A stretch of 64,000 bases of DNA from Paenibacillus turpanensis (GCF_011421635.1 NZ_WTLI01000011.1:109180-173179); one strand, 5' to 3'; counted from the first letter of the stretch, positions 43,498-52,213 are shown. Numbers and translations are program-made. The notes: generated by a model not told the origin, from the letters alone.

Positions 43498-43977
43498 ATG
43501 GATTATGAAATCCCCCGTAAAGTACAACAGCTAGGGGTAGACATTCAAGAGAGTCAGCTTAAATACCATGATCGGCTGGTGCGTGTGTCCAAAGAATTTA
43601 CGTTCGACAGCGCCCACCATTTGCACAATTACGAGGGGAAATGCAAAAGCTTGCATGGGCACACGTATAAAGTGCAGGTGGTAATGATCGGTCGTGTAGA
43701 CGAGCGGGGAATCTCCATCGATTTTGGAGATATGAAGCGAATTGCGAAGGAACGGGTGATCGACGTTCTTGATCATCGTTATTTAAACGATGTGCTGCCG
43801 CCGATGAATACGACTGCTGAAAATATGGTGGTATGGATTTACGAGCGGTTGCTGGAAGGCTTGAAGGAAGAAGGCTGGTATCCGCGGGTTCGGATGGACA
43901 TGGTAAGATTATGGGAAACCCCGACGAGCTATGCTGAAGTGACCCGAGAGCTGATGGAGGACGAGAATGAGCAATAA
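43498..43977 (+). CDS. queD: 6-carboxy-5,6,7,8-tetrahydropterin synthase
   Basis: It converts dihydroneopterin triphosphate to 6-carboxytetrahydropterin, early in queuosine synthesis. It has 159 residues. The zinc histidines are in FDSAHHLHNY and CKSLHGHTYKV; the catalytic Cys is in GKCKSLHG, and the Asp/His pair in DVLDHRYLND. TTAENMVVWIYERL is the closing helix. The N-terminal 25 residues extend beyond the minimal enzyme. It overlaps queE by 11 bases. Confidence 0.94.
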   Translation: MDYEIPRKVQQLGVDIQESQLKYHDRLVRVSKEFTFDSAHHLHNYEGKCKSLHGHTYKVQVVMIGRVDERGISIDFGDMKRIAKERVIDVLDHRYLNDVLPPMNTTAENMVVWIYERLLEGLKEEGWYPRVRMDMVRLWETPTSYAEVTRELMEDENEQ

Positions 43978-44665
43978 CGACGTGCTGAACATTCGTCTCC
44001 CGATGGTTGAAATATTTGAAACGGTGGAAGGCGAAGGCACTAGAGCCGGGTTTCCCACCGTTTTCGTTCGTTTATTCGGCTGTAATTTGCGCTGCGTTTG
44101 GTGCGATACGAAATATTCCTATCCGCCCGCTGAGGCGGAGTTTGTAATGAGCATCGGGGAAATTGTGGAGAAGGTCCAGGCTTTCCACTCCACGCATCTC
44201 TGCCTGACTGGCGGGGAGCCGCTGCTTTACGGTGAGAGGTCGGTTGCGCTCATTCAAGCATTGACGAGCGGAATAGAGCGTCTGACGGATCTGCACATTG
44301 AAACGAACGGGGCCATTGATCTGGAGCCGTTTCTAAAGGGAGTCCACTCTCCAAAAGTTCGTTATGTTATGGACTATAAGCTTCCGGATTCCGGGGAAAA
44401 CGATAAAATGGTTCTCTCCAATTTGGAGCTGCTGCGTCCTCAGGATGAACTAAAGTTTGTTATAGGCAGTGAGCGGGATTTTGAAGCAGCCGTAGAGGTT
44501 TTGCAGGCTTATTCCATTCGGGCGCTTCCCCTGTTTAGTCCCGTATGGGAAACGATGCCGCCGCATAAGCTGGTCTCGCTAATGCTGGAGAGGGGCCTGT
44601 CCCAGGTAAAGCTGAACATGCAGCTGCATAAGGTCATTTGGGACCCGGCGGCGCGCGGAGTATAG
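43967..44665 (+). CDS. queE: 7-carboxy-7-deazaguanine synthase (radical SAM)
   Basis: It rearranges carboxytetrahydropterin to 7-carboxy-7-deazaguanine with SAM and an iron-sulfur cluster. It has 232 residues. The cluster motif is LFGCNLRCVWCDTKYSY (Cys-x3-Cys-x2-Cys, about residues 36-44), SAM-binding CLTGGEPLLYGE, and HIETNGAI. The N-terminal EIFETVEGEGTRAGFPTVFV is typical of QueE. It starts within the end of queD. Confidence 0.94.
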   Translation: MSNNDVLNIRLPMVEIFETVEGEGTRAGFPTVFVRLFGCNLRCVWCDTKYSYPPAEAEFVMSIGEIVEKVQAFHSTHLCLTGGEPLLYGERSVALIQALTSGIERLTDLHIETNGAIDLEPFLKGVHSPKVRYVMDYKLPDSGENDKMVLSNLELLRPQDELKFVIGSERDFEAAVEVLQAYSIRALPLFSPVWETMPPHKLVSLMLERGLSQVKLNMQLHKVIWDPAARGV

Positions 44666-44708
44666 TAGAGTGAATAGGTTTGCATGAGCATGGATCGGGG
44701 GCGAACGT

Positions 44709-45395
44709 GTGAAAAAGGCAGTAATCATTTTAAGCGGCGGACTGGACAGTACGACGTGTATGGGATTTGCCAAGGAAGCAGGGTACGAGCTGTACCCGTT
44801 ATCGTTTGATTACGGACAGCGGCACCGCAATGAAATCGAAAACGCGAAGAAGGTGGCTGCGCATTATGGAGTGGCTGACCGGCACCGGATCGTTTCGCTG
44901 GGCTTCTTGCGTGAATTCGGCGGCAGCGCGTTAACCGATGACGGCATTGCTATTCCCAAGGTAACAGCGGATGGCGAGGAAGGAGAAATTCCGGTTACCT
45001 ATGTTCCCGGCCGGAATTTACTCTTTCTGTCGATCGCGACCTCCTTTGCGGAAGTAAATGAGGCGGAAGCGATCTATATCGGGGTCAATGCGCTGGATTA
45101 CAGCGGATACCCGGACTGCCGGCCCGAATTTATTAACAAATTTGCCGAAGTCGCTACCCTTGGCACCAAAGCTGGTGTTCAGGGCACACGATTTAAGGTG
45201 GAAACTCCGCTGATTCAATTAAGGAAAGCGGAAATTATTCGGGAAGGCATGCGCATGGGCGTGCCGTACCATTTGACGACGTCGTGCTACAATGGCGGCG
45301 AAGAGGCATGCGGCGAATGCGACAGCTGCAGACTTCGCCTGAAAGGCTTTGCGGAGGCGGGAAGCGTCGATCCGATCGCTTACCGGGCAAGGTAG
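44709..45395 (+). CDS. queC: 7-cyano-7-deazaguanine (preQ0) synthase
   Basis: It converts carboxydeazaguanine to preQ0 with ATP and ammonia. It has 228 residues. PP-loop IILSGGLDSTTC at the N-terminus, FDYGQRHRNEIENA, and VPGRNLLFLSIA. The zinc site is CYNGGEEACGECDSCRLR near the C-terminus. GTG start with GGGGGCG eight bases upstream. The set queDEC makes preQ0; queF (reduction to preQ1) is not in the window. Confidence 0.95.
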   Translation: MKKAVIILSGGLDSTTCMGFAKEAGYELYPLSFDYGQRHRNEIENAKKVAAHYGVADRHRIVSLGFLREFGGSALTDDGIAIPKVTADGEEGEIPVTYVPGRNLLFLSIATSFAEVNEAEAIYIGVNALDYSGYPDCRPEFINKFAEVATLGTKAGVQGTRFKVETPLIQLRKAEIIREGMRMGVPYHLTTSCYNGGEEACGECDSCRLRLKGFAEAGSVDPIAYRAR

Positions 45396-45444
45396 AATCA
45401 ATTCGTTTCGTACGGGATCGACCAATACATCGTTTAGAGCTGTG

Positions 45445-45471
45445 AAAGCTGGGCGAAATGCCCGGCTTTTT
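45445..45471 (+). terminator. Intrinsic terminator of queDEC
   Basis: AAGCTGGGC-GAAA-TGCCCGGCTT stem with a tetraloop, then TTTTTGTTTTT. Confidence 0.85.
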
Positions 45472-45552
45472 GTTTTTCCCGTACCGTTTACAGGGGAAAT
45501 ATGCTACCATGGTGTGGAAAACATTGCCTTTTTATAAGGGGAGGAATTGTGA

Positions 45553-46071
45553 TTGTTTACACGTCCGGAAGCAAACGAATACGCTTCATTCTATGAAGGT
45601 TATATCCGGTCCGTACCGGAAGGGGATTTGCTTGTTATTTTAAAGGAGCAGCAGGATGAATTGGTTCGGGTTCTGAAATCCGTTCCCCAAGATAAAGAGG
45701 ATCATCGGTATGCAGCGGATAAATGGACGATTAAGCAGGTTGCGGGGCATATTGTGGATACGGAACGGATTATGGGCTACCGTCTGCTTTGTGTGTCGAG
45801 GGGAGAAAGCCAATCCTTACCGGGCTTTGATCAAGACAGCTATGCTGCTGCCGGCGGTCATGAGGGGCGTACGCTAGCCGATATTACGGAAGAATTCGTC
45901 ACGCTGAGACAATCTACGATTTCACTAATCCGCGGCATTCCCGAGTCGGCGTGGACGCGTACCGGCGTGATGAATAGTAAAAATGTTTCGGCCCGTGCCA
46001 TTGCCTGCGTAATTGCAGGTCATGAGCTCCATCACCGAGTTATACTTGAGAAGCAGTATCTAGGAAAATAG
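45553..46071 (+). CDS. DinB-superfamily (DinB_2) protein
   Basis: The protein has 172 residues and is a four-helix bundle of the DinB/YfiT type (unrelated to DNA polymerase IV). The metal-binding histidines are in QVAGHIVDTER (about residue 62) and IAGHELHHRVILEK near the C-terminus. Members include thiol-dependent transferases and damage-inducible proteins; the substrate is unknown. It starts at TTG with GGGGAGG about nine bases upstream. Confidence 0.85.
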   Translation: MFTRPEANEYASFYEGYIRSVPEGDLLVILKEQQDELVRVLKSVPQDKEDHRYAADKWTIKQVAGHIVDTERIMGYRLLCVSRGESQSLPGFDQDSYAAAGGHEGRTLADITEEFVTLRQSTISLIRGIPESAWTRTGVMNSKNVSARAIACVIAGHELHHRVILEKQYLGK

Positions 46072-46170
46072 TACTTATAATATTGGTAAAAAGATATATA
46101 TTTATATTTACTCTGTTAAATAAGTAAGGTAAAATGATCCTGAAATTACAGTTAGTATCCAATCCATGAT

Positions 46171-46214
46171 AGCCCGCATCCTCCCGTGACCATATGCCAA
46201 GGATCGGGCTTTTG
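46171..46214 (+). terminator. Intrinsic terminator
   Basis: AGCCCGCATCCT pairs with AGGATCGGGCT (one bulge) around an 17-base loop, then TTTTGTT. Confidence 0.75.
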
Positions 46215-46303
46215 TTCTCGGCCTATGCAAGCAGCTGCCCTGCGGCACGCAGTATAGATTGCTTAATGAGAACTTATCAGTCGAGAGGCGGTAGTTTCTA
46301 AGG

Positions 46304-46777
46304 ATGAACGAGCTTGTTCTAATGGAGGCCTATTTAGACTGGCTTCAAGGTATTGAGCCTTACGGTTATCACCTGCTGCTTACTCCAATTTCCGAGCAGA
46401 AATGGTCCCCCTTCCACATCATTTGCCATATATGGCTTTGGGACACGTACGTGTTAACGCATATGGTTCCACAAATGAGGCAGAATGCGGTAGTCATTTT
46501 TGTCGATCATCATATCATCAATTCTCAGGTCAGCTATTTTATCCCGGAACATGTCGAGGGTATGAAGCGAAGATTTCGCCAATTCCGCGAGACGAGGCAG
46601 GAGCTGCTTCGAGAGCTGGAATCGAAATGCAGGGACGCCTTTACGTTTTATGTGGGGAAAAAGGAAACGAAAATACGGGATTTTATCTCTACTTATATTA
46701 CGATTCATGACCGCCACCATATGGGGCAAATCAATGCTTTTCTTTTCAGAATGAGCAGCGGAGAGGGCGTTAGCTGA
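46304..46777 (+). CDS. DinB-superfamily-like protein, 157 aa
   Basis: Probable four-helix bundle with candidate metal histidines in FHIICHIWLWD (about residue 42) and TIHDRHHMGQINAF near the C-terminus, matching the pattern of the DinB superfamily. It is sequence-divergent from the copy 230 bases upstream, so not a recent duplicate. Ribosome site is weak (GAGAGGCGG further upstream). The GNAT gene begins two bases after its stop. Function unknown. Confidence 0.7.
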   Translation: MNELVLMEAYLDWLQGIEPYGYHLLLTPISEQKWSPFHIICHIWLWDTYVLTHMVPQMRQNAVVIFVDHHIINSQVSYFIPEHVEGMKRRFRQFRETRQELLRELESKCRDAFTFYVGKKETKIRDFISTYITIHDRHHMGQINAFLFRMSSGEGVS

Positions 46778-46778
46778 C

Positions 46779-47237
46779 ATGACTGCAACAATTCGCAGAC
46801 TCAAGGCAGGCGAGTCTTATCCATGGAGTCTTCTGCTGCTTGCCGATCCGCACCGTGAGATTGTGGAAAGCTATGTTTCCAAGGGAAGCTGTTATGTGCT
46901 GCAGCAGGAGCAGGAGGTAATCGGCGTGTTCGTGCTGCTTCCTACTAGGCCGTTGACAGTTGAGTTAGTCAATATTGCCGTAGCCGAAGCCTATCAAGGA
47001 AAGGGTTATGGGAAAAAGCTAGTGCTTGAAGCGGTGCGAATGGCAAGGGAGAGCGGATACAAAACAATCGAAGTCGGAACTGGCAACTCCAGCATCCCAC
47101 AATTGGCGCTGTATCAAAAATGCGGCTTCCGAATAATCGGCGTGGATCTGAATTTTTTCCAGCTGCATTACCCGGAGCCGATTATGGAAAACGGGATGGT
47201 GTGCAGGGATATGATCCGCCTGCAGCAGCACCTGTAG
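46779..47237 (+). CDS. GNAT N-acetyltransferase
   Basis: Acetyl-CoA-dependent acetyltransferase of 152 residues. Motif A is NIAVAEAYQGKGYGKKLVLEAVRMA, with QGKGYG binding the CoA pyrophosphate. EVGTGNSSIPQLALYQKCGFR is motif B with the ALYQKCGF helix. Substrate unknown. It follows the DinB-like gene with a one-base gap and is likely coupled to it. Confidence 0.9.
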   Translation: MTATIRRLKAGESYPWSLLLLADPHREIVESYVSKGSCYVLQQEQEVIGVFVLLPTRPLTVELVNIAVAEAYQGKGYGKKLVLEAVRMARESGYKTIEVGTGNSSIPQLALYQKCGFRIIGVDLNFFQLHYPEPIMENGMVCRDMIRLQQHL

Positions 47238-47253
47238 AGAGGGGATATCGCCG

Positions 47254-47541
47254 ATGAACGAAAAGCAGATGAGACGATGGGAACGTAAGCGCAGTAATGG
47301 AAAATGGAGCTTTGTGATTTTGTCAGGCATGCTTGGATGGGGGATTCCGACGGCCATTTTATTTACGATCTTCACCTTTATTTTAGATCACGGGTTCCAG
47401 TGGGAGCAGATCGGTTCCGACTTCTGGGAGACGGCAGTTACTTCACTTATCGTGTTTCCTCTAGGGGGCATTGGATGGGGCCTCATTATGTGGTTTATAA
47501 TGGAACGCTCCTATGCTCAGGCCAACAATAAAATGAAGTAA
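47254..47541 (+). CDS. Small two-helix membrane protein, 95 aa
   Basis: A basic N-terminus (EKQMRRWERKRSNGKW) precedes two membrane helices (VILSGMLGWGIPTAILFTIF and FPLGGIGWGLIMWFIM). A GAGAGGGGATA site precedes the ATG. It lies 16 bases after the GNAT gene in the same direction. Family not recognised. Confidence 0.65.
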   Translation: MNEKQMRRWERKRSNGKWSFVILSGMLGWGIPTAILFTIFTFILDHGFQWEQIGSDFWETAVTSLIVFPLGGIGWGLIMWFIMERSYAQANNKMK

Positions 47542-47761
47542 CTTGGTGTACGCAGATAAGCGGAGCCGGATGGTAAAAGTGATAGAACGTATTTTTTGGG
47601 AAAAAGCTGCAACAAAACCGGCTTTCTTCCCGTATGATTATTATCAATGGAAAGAAAATGGAGGGCTTTACGGCACCTCCTTTTGCTTTACCTGTTTATG
47701 CAGATCGGATGCTGGAGCATCGGATGGAAACGGGGATTACAGCAAGAGAGGATGATGGGAA
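47542..47761 (+). other. Intergenic stretch with weak terminator-like hairpin
   Basis: Short overlapping open frames here lack ribosome sites and recognisable sequence. GGAGG...CCTCC (47660-47680) followed by TTTT is a weak hairpin that could end the upstream transcript. No gene is called. Confidence 0.4.
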
Positions 47762-48223
47762 ATGGCTGTCAAACGCTGTGGAAGCTGCGGGGAATCGAAT
47801 TCAGAGCACGCCATGATGTGTCTCGTGTGCGGGTCTTCGCTGCGGGAAGCACCAATCGAGGGGACACCGGAAACGGAAAAGGAGTACTCCGGAGTCTTGT
47901 CGGCCTCTACCCACGTATCAAGCTGCCCATACTGCAGCGAAAGGCTGGAGCCGGGTGCATTAAAATGTAAATACTGCGGCAGTACGGTGAACCGGGCAAG
48001 AACGATGCGGCCGACTTATACACCGAGCAGCTCCTCGTCGATGAACGGGTGCTTTACCATCCTTTTGTTTGTGGTAACTTTTTTTATCCCTATTGTTGGC
48101 TTAATCGTAGGGGGATTTGTTTCGTTTAGTGACGATCCCGATAAGAGCAGTATCGGAAAAGCGTTATTTGGTTTTGGGTTTGTAATGCTGGTGATCTTAT
48201 TCTTATTCGCCCTAATCCGTTAA
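47762..48223 (+). CDS. Double zinc-ribbon membrane protein
   Basis: The protein has 153 residues. Two zinc ribbons, KRCGSCGESN with MMCLVCGSSL (about residues 5-28) and SSCPYCSERL with LKCKYCGSTV (about 55-75), are followed by a Ser/Thr linker and two membrane helices (FTILLFVVTFFIPIVGLIVG and ALFGFGFVMLVILFLFAL). Such proteins are thought to place a zinc-binding platform at the membrane; no function is known. GAGAGG lies about ten bases before the ATG. Confidence 0.82.
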   Translation: MAVKRCGSCGESNSEHAMMCLVCGSSLREAPIEGTPETEKEYSGVLSASTHVSSCPYCSERLEPGALKCKYCGSTVNRARTMRPTYTPSSSSSMNGCFTILLFVVTFFIPIVGLIVGGFVSFSDDPDKSSIGKALFGFGFVMLVILFLFALIR

Positions 48224-48253
48224 TGATGAAATAAGTATAATGAGGAGTGCAGC

Positions 48254-48724
48254 TTGCAGATGAGACCGATACGAAATTCGGCCAAGGCGGTTATTATTCA
48301 GGATAACCGCCTTCTTTTGACCGTAAATCAGGGACAGCAGGGCCAATATTATTTGTTTCCCGGCGGTGGGCAGGAGCCTGGAGAGACGCTTCGTGAGGCA
48401 GTTGTGCGGGAATGTATGGAGGAAATCGGGCAGGAGGTCGAGCCGGGCGAGCTCCTCTGCGTCAGAGAATACATCGGGAAAAACCACCAATTTGCCCAGT
48501 GGGATTCGGAAATCCATCAGGTTGAATTTTATTTTGTTTGCCGTTTAAAGGCGGATCCATCTGAGGTAGAGCTGAGAAACGGTGCGGTCCCTGACCCTGC
48601 GCAGATTGGAGTAGAATGGGTAGAGCTTGAGCGGTTAAATGAAATTGAGCTTTATCCGAAAACTCTTGGGACAAGCTTTCAGCGAGGTAAAGCAGGGAGC
48701 GTGTACATTGGTGATGTCAATTGA
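48254..48724 (+). CDS. NUDIX hydrolase
   Basis: Pyrophosphohydrolase of nucleoside diphosphate derivatives, 156 residues. The Nudix box GGGQEPGETLREAVVRECME followed by EIG fits GX5EX7REUXEEXGU. Substrate is not predictable. Start is TTG at 48254 (GAGGAG six bases upstream) or ATG at 48260. It overlaps the next gene by four bases. Confidence 0.88.
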   Translation: MQMRPIRNSAKAVIIQDNRLLLTVNQGQQGQYYLFPGGGQEPGETLREAVVRECMEEIGQEVEPGELLCVREYIGKNHQFAQWDSEIHQVEFYFVCRLKADPSEVELRNGAVPDPAQIGVEWVELERLNEIELYPKTLGTSFQRGKAGSVYIGDVN

Positions 48725-49260
48725 AGGATCCGGTCCTAATCGTTCCCTATGATCCGGCGTGGCCCGGACAATTTCGGAGGATCGGCTTGGAGCTGAGGCG
48801 GATTTTCAAAGAGGCGGCGATTCGCATCGATCATATTGGATCCACCTCCGTGCCTGGGCTGGACGCAAAGCCGGTTATTGACGTTCAGATCTCCGTACGT
48901 CAGCTGGACGATGCTTATATTGACCGGCTGGAAGCAGCCGGTTGGATATACCGCAAGGACAACCCAGATTTGTCTAAACGGTATTTTCGCGAGCCTTTGG
49001 GATGCCCGAGAGTACATATTCATGTGCGTGAACAGGGGAGCTGGTCGGAGCAACTGAGTCTGCTCTTCCGCGACTATTTGAGAGCCCATTCGGAGGACTG
49101 TTCACGTTATGCGAAGCACAAATATGAGCTGATGAAGCTTTATCCATCTCAACGAACGAAATATATTGAGCAGAAGGGGCCGCCCATATGGGAGATTTTG
49201 CAAAGGGCCCATGTATGGAGTCAGCTGACGGGCTGGAAGCCGGGAGAGAGCGACTGCTGA
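48721..49260 (+). CDS. GrpB (UPF0157) family nucleotidyltransferase-like protein
   Basis: The protein has 179 residues. VPYDPAWPGQFRRIG at the N-terminus and RIDHIGSTSVPGLDAKPVIDV are the GrpB signature; the GSTSVPGL-x-AKPVID segment has the nucleotidyltransferase GS and Asp pattern. Function unknown. TTG start overlaps the Nudix stop (TTGA), so it is translationally coupled to the Nudix gene. Confidence 0.88.
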   Translation: MKDPVLIVPYDPAWPGQFRRIGLELRRIFKEAAIRIDHIGSTSVPGLDAKPVIDVQISVRQLDDAYIDRLEAAGWIYRKDNPDLSKRYFREPLGCPRVHIHVREQGSWSEQLSLLFRDYLRAHSEDCSRYAKHKYELMKLYPSQRTKYIEQKGPPIWEILQRAHVWSQLTGWKPGESDC

Positions 49261-49404
49261 GCCGTAGGAAAGCTAAAATTAATTCTTTACACCGAACCTA
49301 TTTCGGGATATCATGAAAAAAATCAATAGTAAAAATTCCCATAATACGTAAGCAAGGCGCACCACAGCTTTATGAAGTGGCTGCATCGTTTACATACAAA
49401 CATC

Positions 49405-49433
49405 AAAGCCGCCTAATCCTGCGGCTTTTTTTT
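49405..49433 (+). terminator. Intrinsic terminator
   Basis: AAAGCCGC and GCGGCTTT pair perfectly around an eight-base loop, then eight T. Confidence 0.88.
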
Positions 49434-49449
49434 ATCAGGGGGGATTCGG

Positions 49450-50238
49450 TTGTACGAGAATAACGAAGTCCATAATCAATATCGTTATACCGCCTATCTT
49501 TACGACCTGGATCCGCGCCCTGTCGTTAAGGACGATATCCCGTTTTATTTGGAGCGAGCTGCTCATGCGAACGGTGAGATCTTGGAAATCGCTTGCGGGA
49601 CGGGCAGAGTAACGCTTCCTCTGGCGAGAGCGGGCTTTCCGGTAACCGGGATCGATTTATCCGGAGAAATGCTTGCGGAGCTGAGCCGGAAGCTGCAGTA
49701 TGAGCGCCAGGAGGTTCAGGAACGGGTTAACACCGTGGAGGCTAACATGGCTTCTTTTGAGCTTGGACGCGAGTTTGCGCAAATTATTATTCCGTTTCGG
49801 GCTTTTCAGCTGCTTACGGAAGAAGATCAGCAGCTCGCCTGCCTGGCCTGTATCCGAAAGCACTTAACCGATGATGGACAGCTTATACTCGATGTATACA
49901 AGCCCTACGGCATCTTGGATGAATCCTGGGTGCAGCCGGAGACGGAGGATTGGACGCTCGAGCTGCCGAACGGCAGAACGGTACGCCGGACAAGCGTCCG
50001 CAAGACCATTGATGTGGAGCGGCAGATTAATTACCCGCAGCTGAATTATTATGTTACGGAAAGCGATGGGCGAACAGAGAAGCAGGTGGAGCCGCTGGCG
50101 ATGAAGTACTACTACGAGGATCAGCTTCGCGATTTGCTGCAGCGGGGCGGCTTCTCCGTCACGGAATCCTATGGATATTATGACGGGCGTCCAACGGATC
50201 ACGGGCCGGAGCTCATTTTTGTTTGCAAAAAGCATTAA
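49450..50238 (+). CDS. Class I SAM-dependent methyltransferase
   Basis: The protein has 262 residues. Motif I is ILEIACGTGRVTLPLARAG (about residue 38), motif II GIDLSGEML; the late PLAMKYYYEDQLRDLLQRGGF is typical of the small-molecule methyltransferases. YRYTAYLYDLDPRP at the N-terminus is like YrrT-type enzymes. Substrate unknown. TTG start with GGGGGG six bases upstream. Confidence 0.87.
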   Translation: MYENNEVHNQYRYTAYLYDLDPRPVVKDDIPFYLERAAHANGEILEIACGTGRVTLPLARAGFPVTGIDLSGEMLAELSRKLQYERQEVQERVNTVEANMASFELGREFAQIIIPFRAFQLLTEEDQQLACLACIRKHLTDDGQLILDVYKPYGILDESWVQPETEDWTLELPNGRTVRRTSVRKTIDVERQINYPQLNYYVTESDGRTEKQVEPLAMKYYYEDQLRDLLQRGGFSVTESYGYYDGRPTDHGPELIFVCKKH

Positions 50239-50321
50239 CTCCGCTGATCCATTTCTCGATATTGTACAACGAGGCTTATCCGTGCAGCTATAAGCTTATT
50301 GCGAAAGAGAGGTGATTCTCC

Positions 50322-50573
50322 TTGTTGGTGCTGAAAATGCCGAAGGAACAAAAAGAGCTGCTTGTGGAGAAGGTGCAGGCGTATTTTGAACAAGAGCGGT
50401 CTGAGCCGATCGGGCAGCTTGCTGCGGAGCAGCTGCTTGATTTTATGCTTCAAGAGATCGGGCCGCACGTGTACAACAAAGCGATTGCCGATGCCCGGCA
50501 GCTTTTGATGGAGCGGATGGCTTCGATTGAGGATGAATTGTATTCGATGGAGAAACCGTTGGTGCGCAGGTAA
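50322..50573 (+). CDS. DUF2164 protein
   Basis: The protein has 83 residues and is helical. KVQAYFEQERSEPIGQLAAE and LLDFMLQEIGPHVYNKAIAD are the DUF2164 signature. Function unknown. TTG start with AGAGGTGA seven bases upstream. Confidence 0.85.
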   Translation: MLVLKMPKEQKELLVEKVQAYFEQERSEPIGQLAAEQLLDFMLQEIGPHVYNKAIADARQLLMERMASIEDELYSMEKPLVRR

Positions 50574-50656
50574 TGCAATTCATAAATGCCGCATCGGAAT
50601 ATGGAACGAATTGAGCACAAGCACCACATGACGCAAATCGAGAAGGAGCTGAAACT

Positions 50657-50953
50657 ATGATTTTAGAAATTGCAATGCTTGAAGTGCGCCCGGATCGGAC
50701 AGAGGAGTTTGAGCAGGCATTTCGCGAGGCGTCAAACATTATTTCATCCATGAAGGGATATATATCCCATAGTCTTCATCGCTGTTTAGAACAGGACAAC
50801 AAATATGTGCTCCACGTACATTGGGAAACGTTGGAGGATCATACGATCGGCTTCCGGCGATCGGAGGAATACCAGGAGTGGAAGCGGCTGCTTCACCATT
50901 TTTACGATCCGTTCCCGGTTGTGGAGCATTTTGAACGGGTGTCGATTTCGTAG
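50657..50953 (+). CDS. ABM-type (antibiotic biosynthesis monooxygenase) domain protein
   Basis: The protein has 98 residues with a ferredoxin-like fold. MILEIAMLEVRPDRTEEFEQ, ISSMKGYISHSLHRCLE and YVLHVHWETLEDHTIGFRRS match the dimeric alpha+beta barrel ABM family, which includes quinol monooxygenases and haem-degrading enzymes. The haem ligands of IsdG are not apparent. AAGGAG precedes the ATG. Confidence 0.85.
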   Translation: MILEIAMLEVRPDRTEEFEQAFREASNIISSMKGYISHSLHRCLEQDNKYVLHVHWETLEDHTIGFRRSEEYQEWKRLLHHFYDPFPVVEHFERVSIS

Positions 50954-51010
50954 AAGTAAGACTTGAAGGAATCCGAACTTACGATGTAATTGCAGGCAGG
51001 AGGGGAAAGT

Positions 51011-52213
51011 ATGAATCAGACGGTTTTTAATGAAGTGGTTGAGAAGCTTCAGTCCTGTACGTGCGGGGGACATCACCCCATTCAATTCGATCAGATTATT
51101 GTCGAAGAGGGGGCACTGGCAAAGGTAGCCCCTTATCTTGGCGAAAAAGGCTTTGTGCGTCCAGTGATCATAACGGATGAACCAACATTCGGCGCTGCCG
51201 GAGAACGGCTTGCCGCATTTCTGCAGGAAGCTGGGAACAGCAGTTCAGTTTGTATACTGGAAAAAAACGCGGCTTTGGATGTCGTAGCGGACGAAGCCTC
51301 TATCGTTCAGGCCATGCTTGCCGCAGCGCCCGGCACCGATGTGCTGCTGGCAGTCGGATCGGGCACCATTCACGATGTGACCCGGTTTGCCGCATTTAAG
51401 CTGAGCTTGCCGTTCGTCTCCATTCCTACAGCAGCTTCGGTGGACGGGTTTACTTCTGCGGGGGCGCCCGTTATTTTGCGCGGTACCAAAACAACGGTGC
51501 AGACGGTTCCGCCGGTTGCATTGTTCGCCGATCTTACCGTGCTTGTGCAAGCGCCGCGCGAGCTGGCTGCCGCAGGCTTTGGAGATATGCTGGGCAAATG
51601 CACTTCGCTTGCGGATTGGCGCGTATCACATTTACTGGCAGATGAGCCCTACTGCTCTTTGGCGGAATCGATAACGCGCGCTTCGCTGGAGCGCTGCCAT
51701 GCTAACATTGAATTGATCCGCAGCCACTCGAGCGATGGCATCAAGATTTTGCTGGAAGCTCTCATTATTTCAGGCCTTGTGATGCTTTCTCTCGATCATT
51801 CGAGGCCAGCTTCCGGGGGAGAGCATCATCTCTCTCATTATTGGGAGATGGCATTCCTGCGTGAGCAGAAGCCGCAAATTTTGCATGGGGCGAAGGTTGG
51901 GGCTGCGACGGTAGTGATCGCCAAATTGTATCAGCAGCTTGCTGCTGAGCTTGGCCCGAAGGATGCAGAACGCCTGCCTGAGCAATTCCGCGAGCGATAT
52001 CAAAGCCGCTGGAAAGAGATTGCCGCAGCCCTGCGGGATGTGCCCGATCCGGCTGAGCTTATCGTATGGCTGCGCACCGCTGGAGCCGGAACCGCCCCTT
52101 CAGAGCTTGGAGTCCATGATGACCTGCTCCAAGAGAGCATTCAACGGGCTGACCGCATTCGCCCCCGGCATACGGGGCTTTGGCTGCGAAACCGGCTTAA
52201 CTCGGGCACATAG
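51011..52213 (+). CDS. egsA: sn-glycerol-1-phosphate dehydrogenase (AraM/EgsA)
   Basis: It reduces dihydroxyacetone phosphate to sn-glycerol 1-phosphate, the stereoisomer used in archaeal-type lipids; in Bacillus it feeds PcrB to make heptaprenylglyceryl phosphate. It has 400 residues of the iron/zinc alcohol dehydrogenase fold. NAD-binding LLAVGSGTIHDVTRFAA, VSIPTAASVDGFTSAGAP, and AAGFGDMLGKCTSLADW hold the first metal Asp. SGGEHHLSHYWEM and QILHGAKVG give metal His residues. The ATG at 51011 has GGAGGGG five bases upstream. No arabinose genes or pcrB lie nearby. Confidence 0.9.
   Translation: MNQTVFNEVVEKLQSCTCGGHHPIQFDQIIVEEGALAKVAPYLGEKGFVRPVIITDEPTFGAAGERLAAFLQEAGNSSSVCILEKNAALDVVADEASIVQAMLAAAPGTDVLLAVGSGTIHDVTRFAAFKLSLPFVSIPTAASVDGFTSAGAPVILRGTKTTVQTVPPVALFADLTVLVQAPRELAAAGFGDMLGKCTSLADWRVSHLLADEPYCSLAESITRASLERCHANIELIRSHSSDGIKILLEALIISGLVMLSLDHSRPASGGEHHLSHYWEMAFLREQKPQILHGAKVGAATVVIAKLYQQLAAELGPKDAERLPEQFRERYQSRWKEIAAALRDVPDPAELIVWLRTAGAGTAPSELGVHDDLLQESIQRADRIRPRHTGLWLRNRLNSGT

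Noticed and set aside
47543..47816. Short open frames between the two-helix membrane protein and the zinc-ribbon gene
   Set aside because: No ribosome sites, mutual overlap in different frames and no recognisable sequence.
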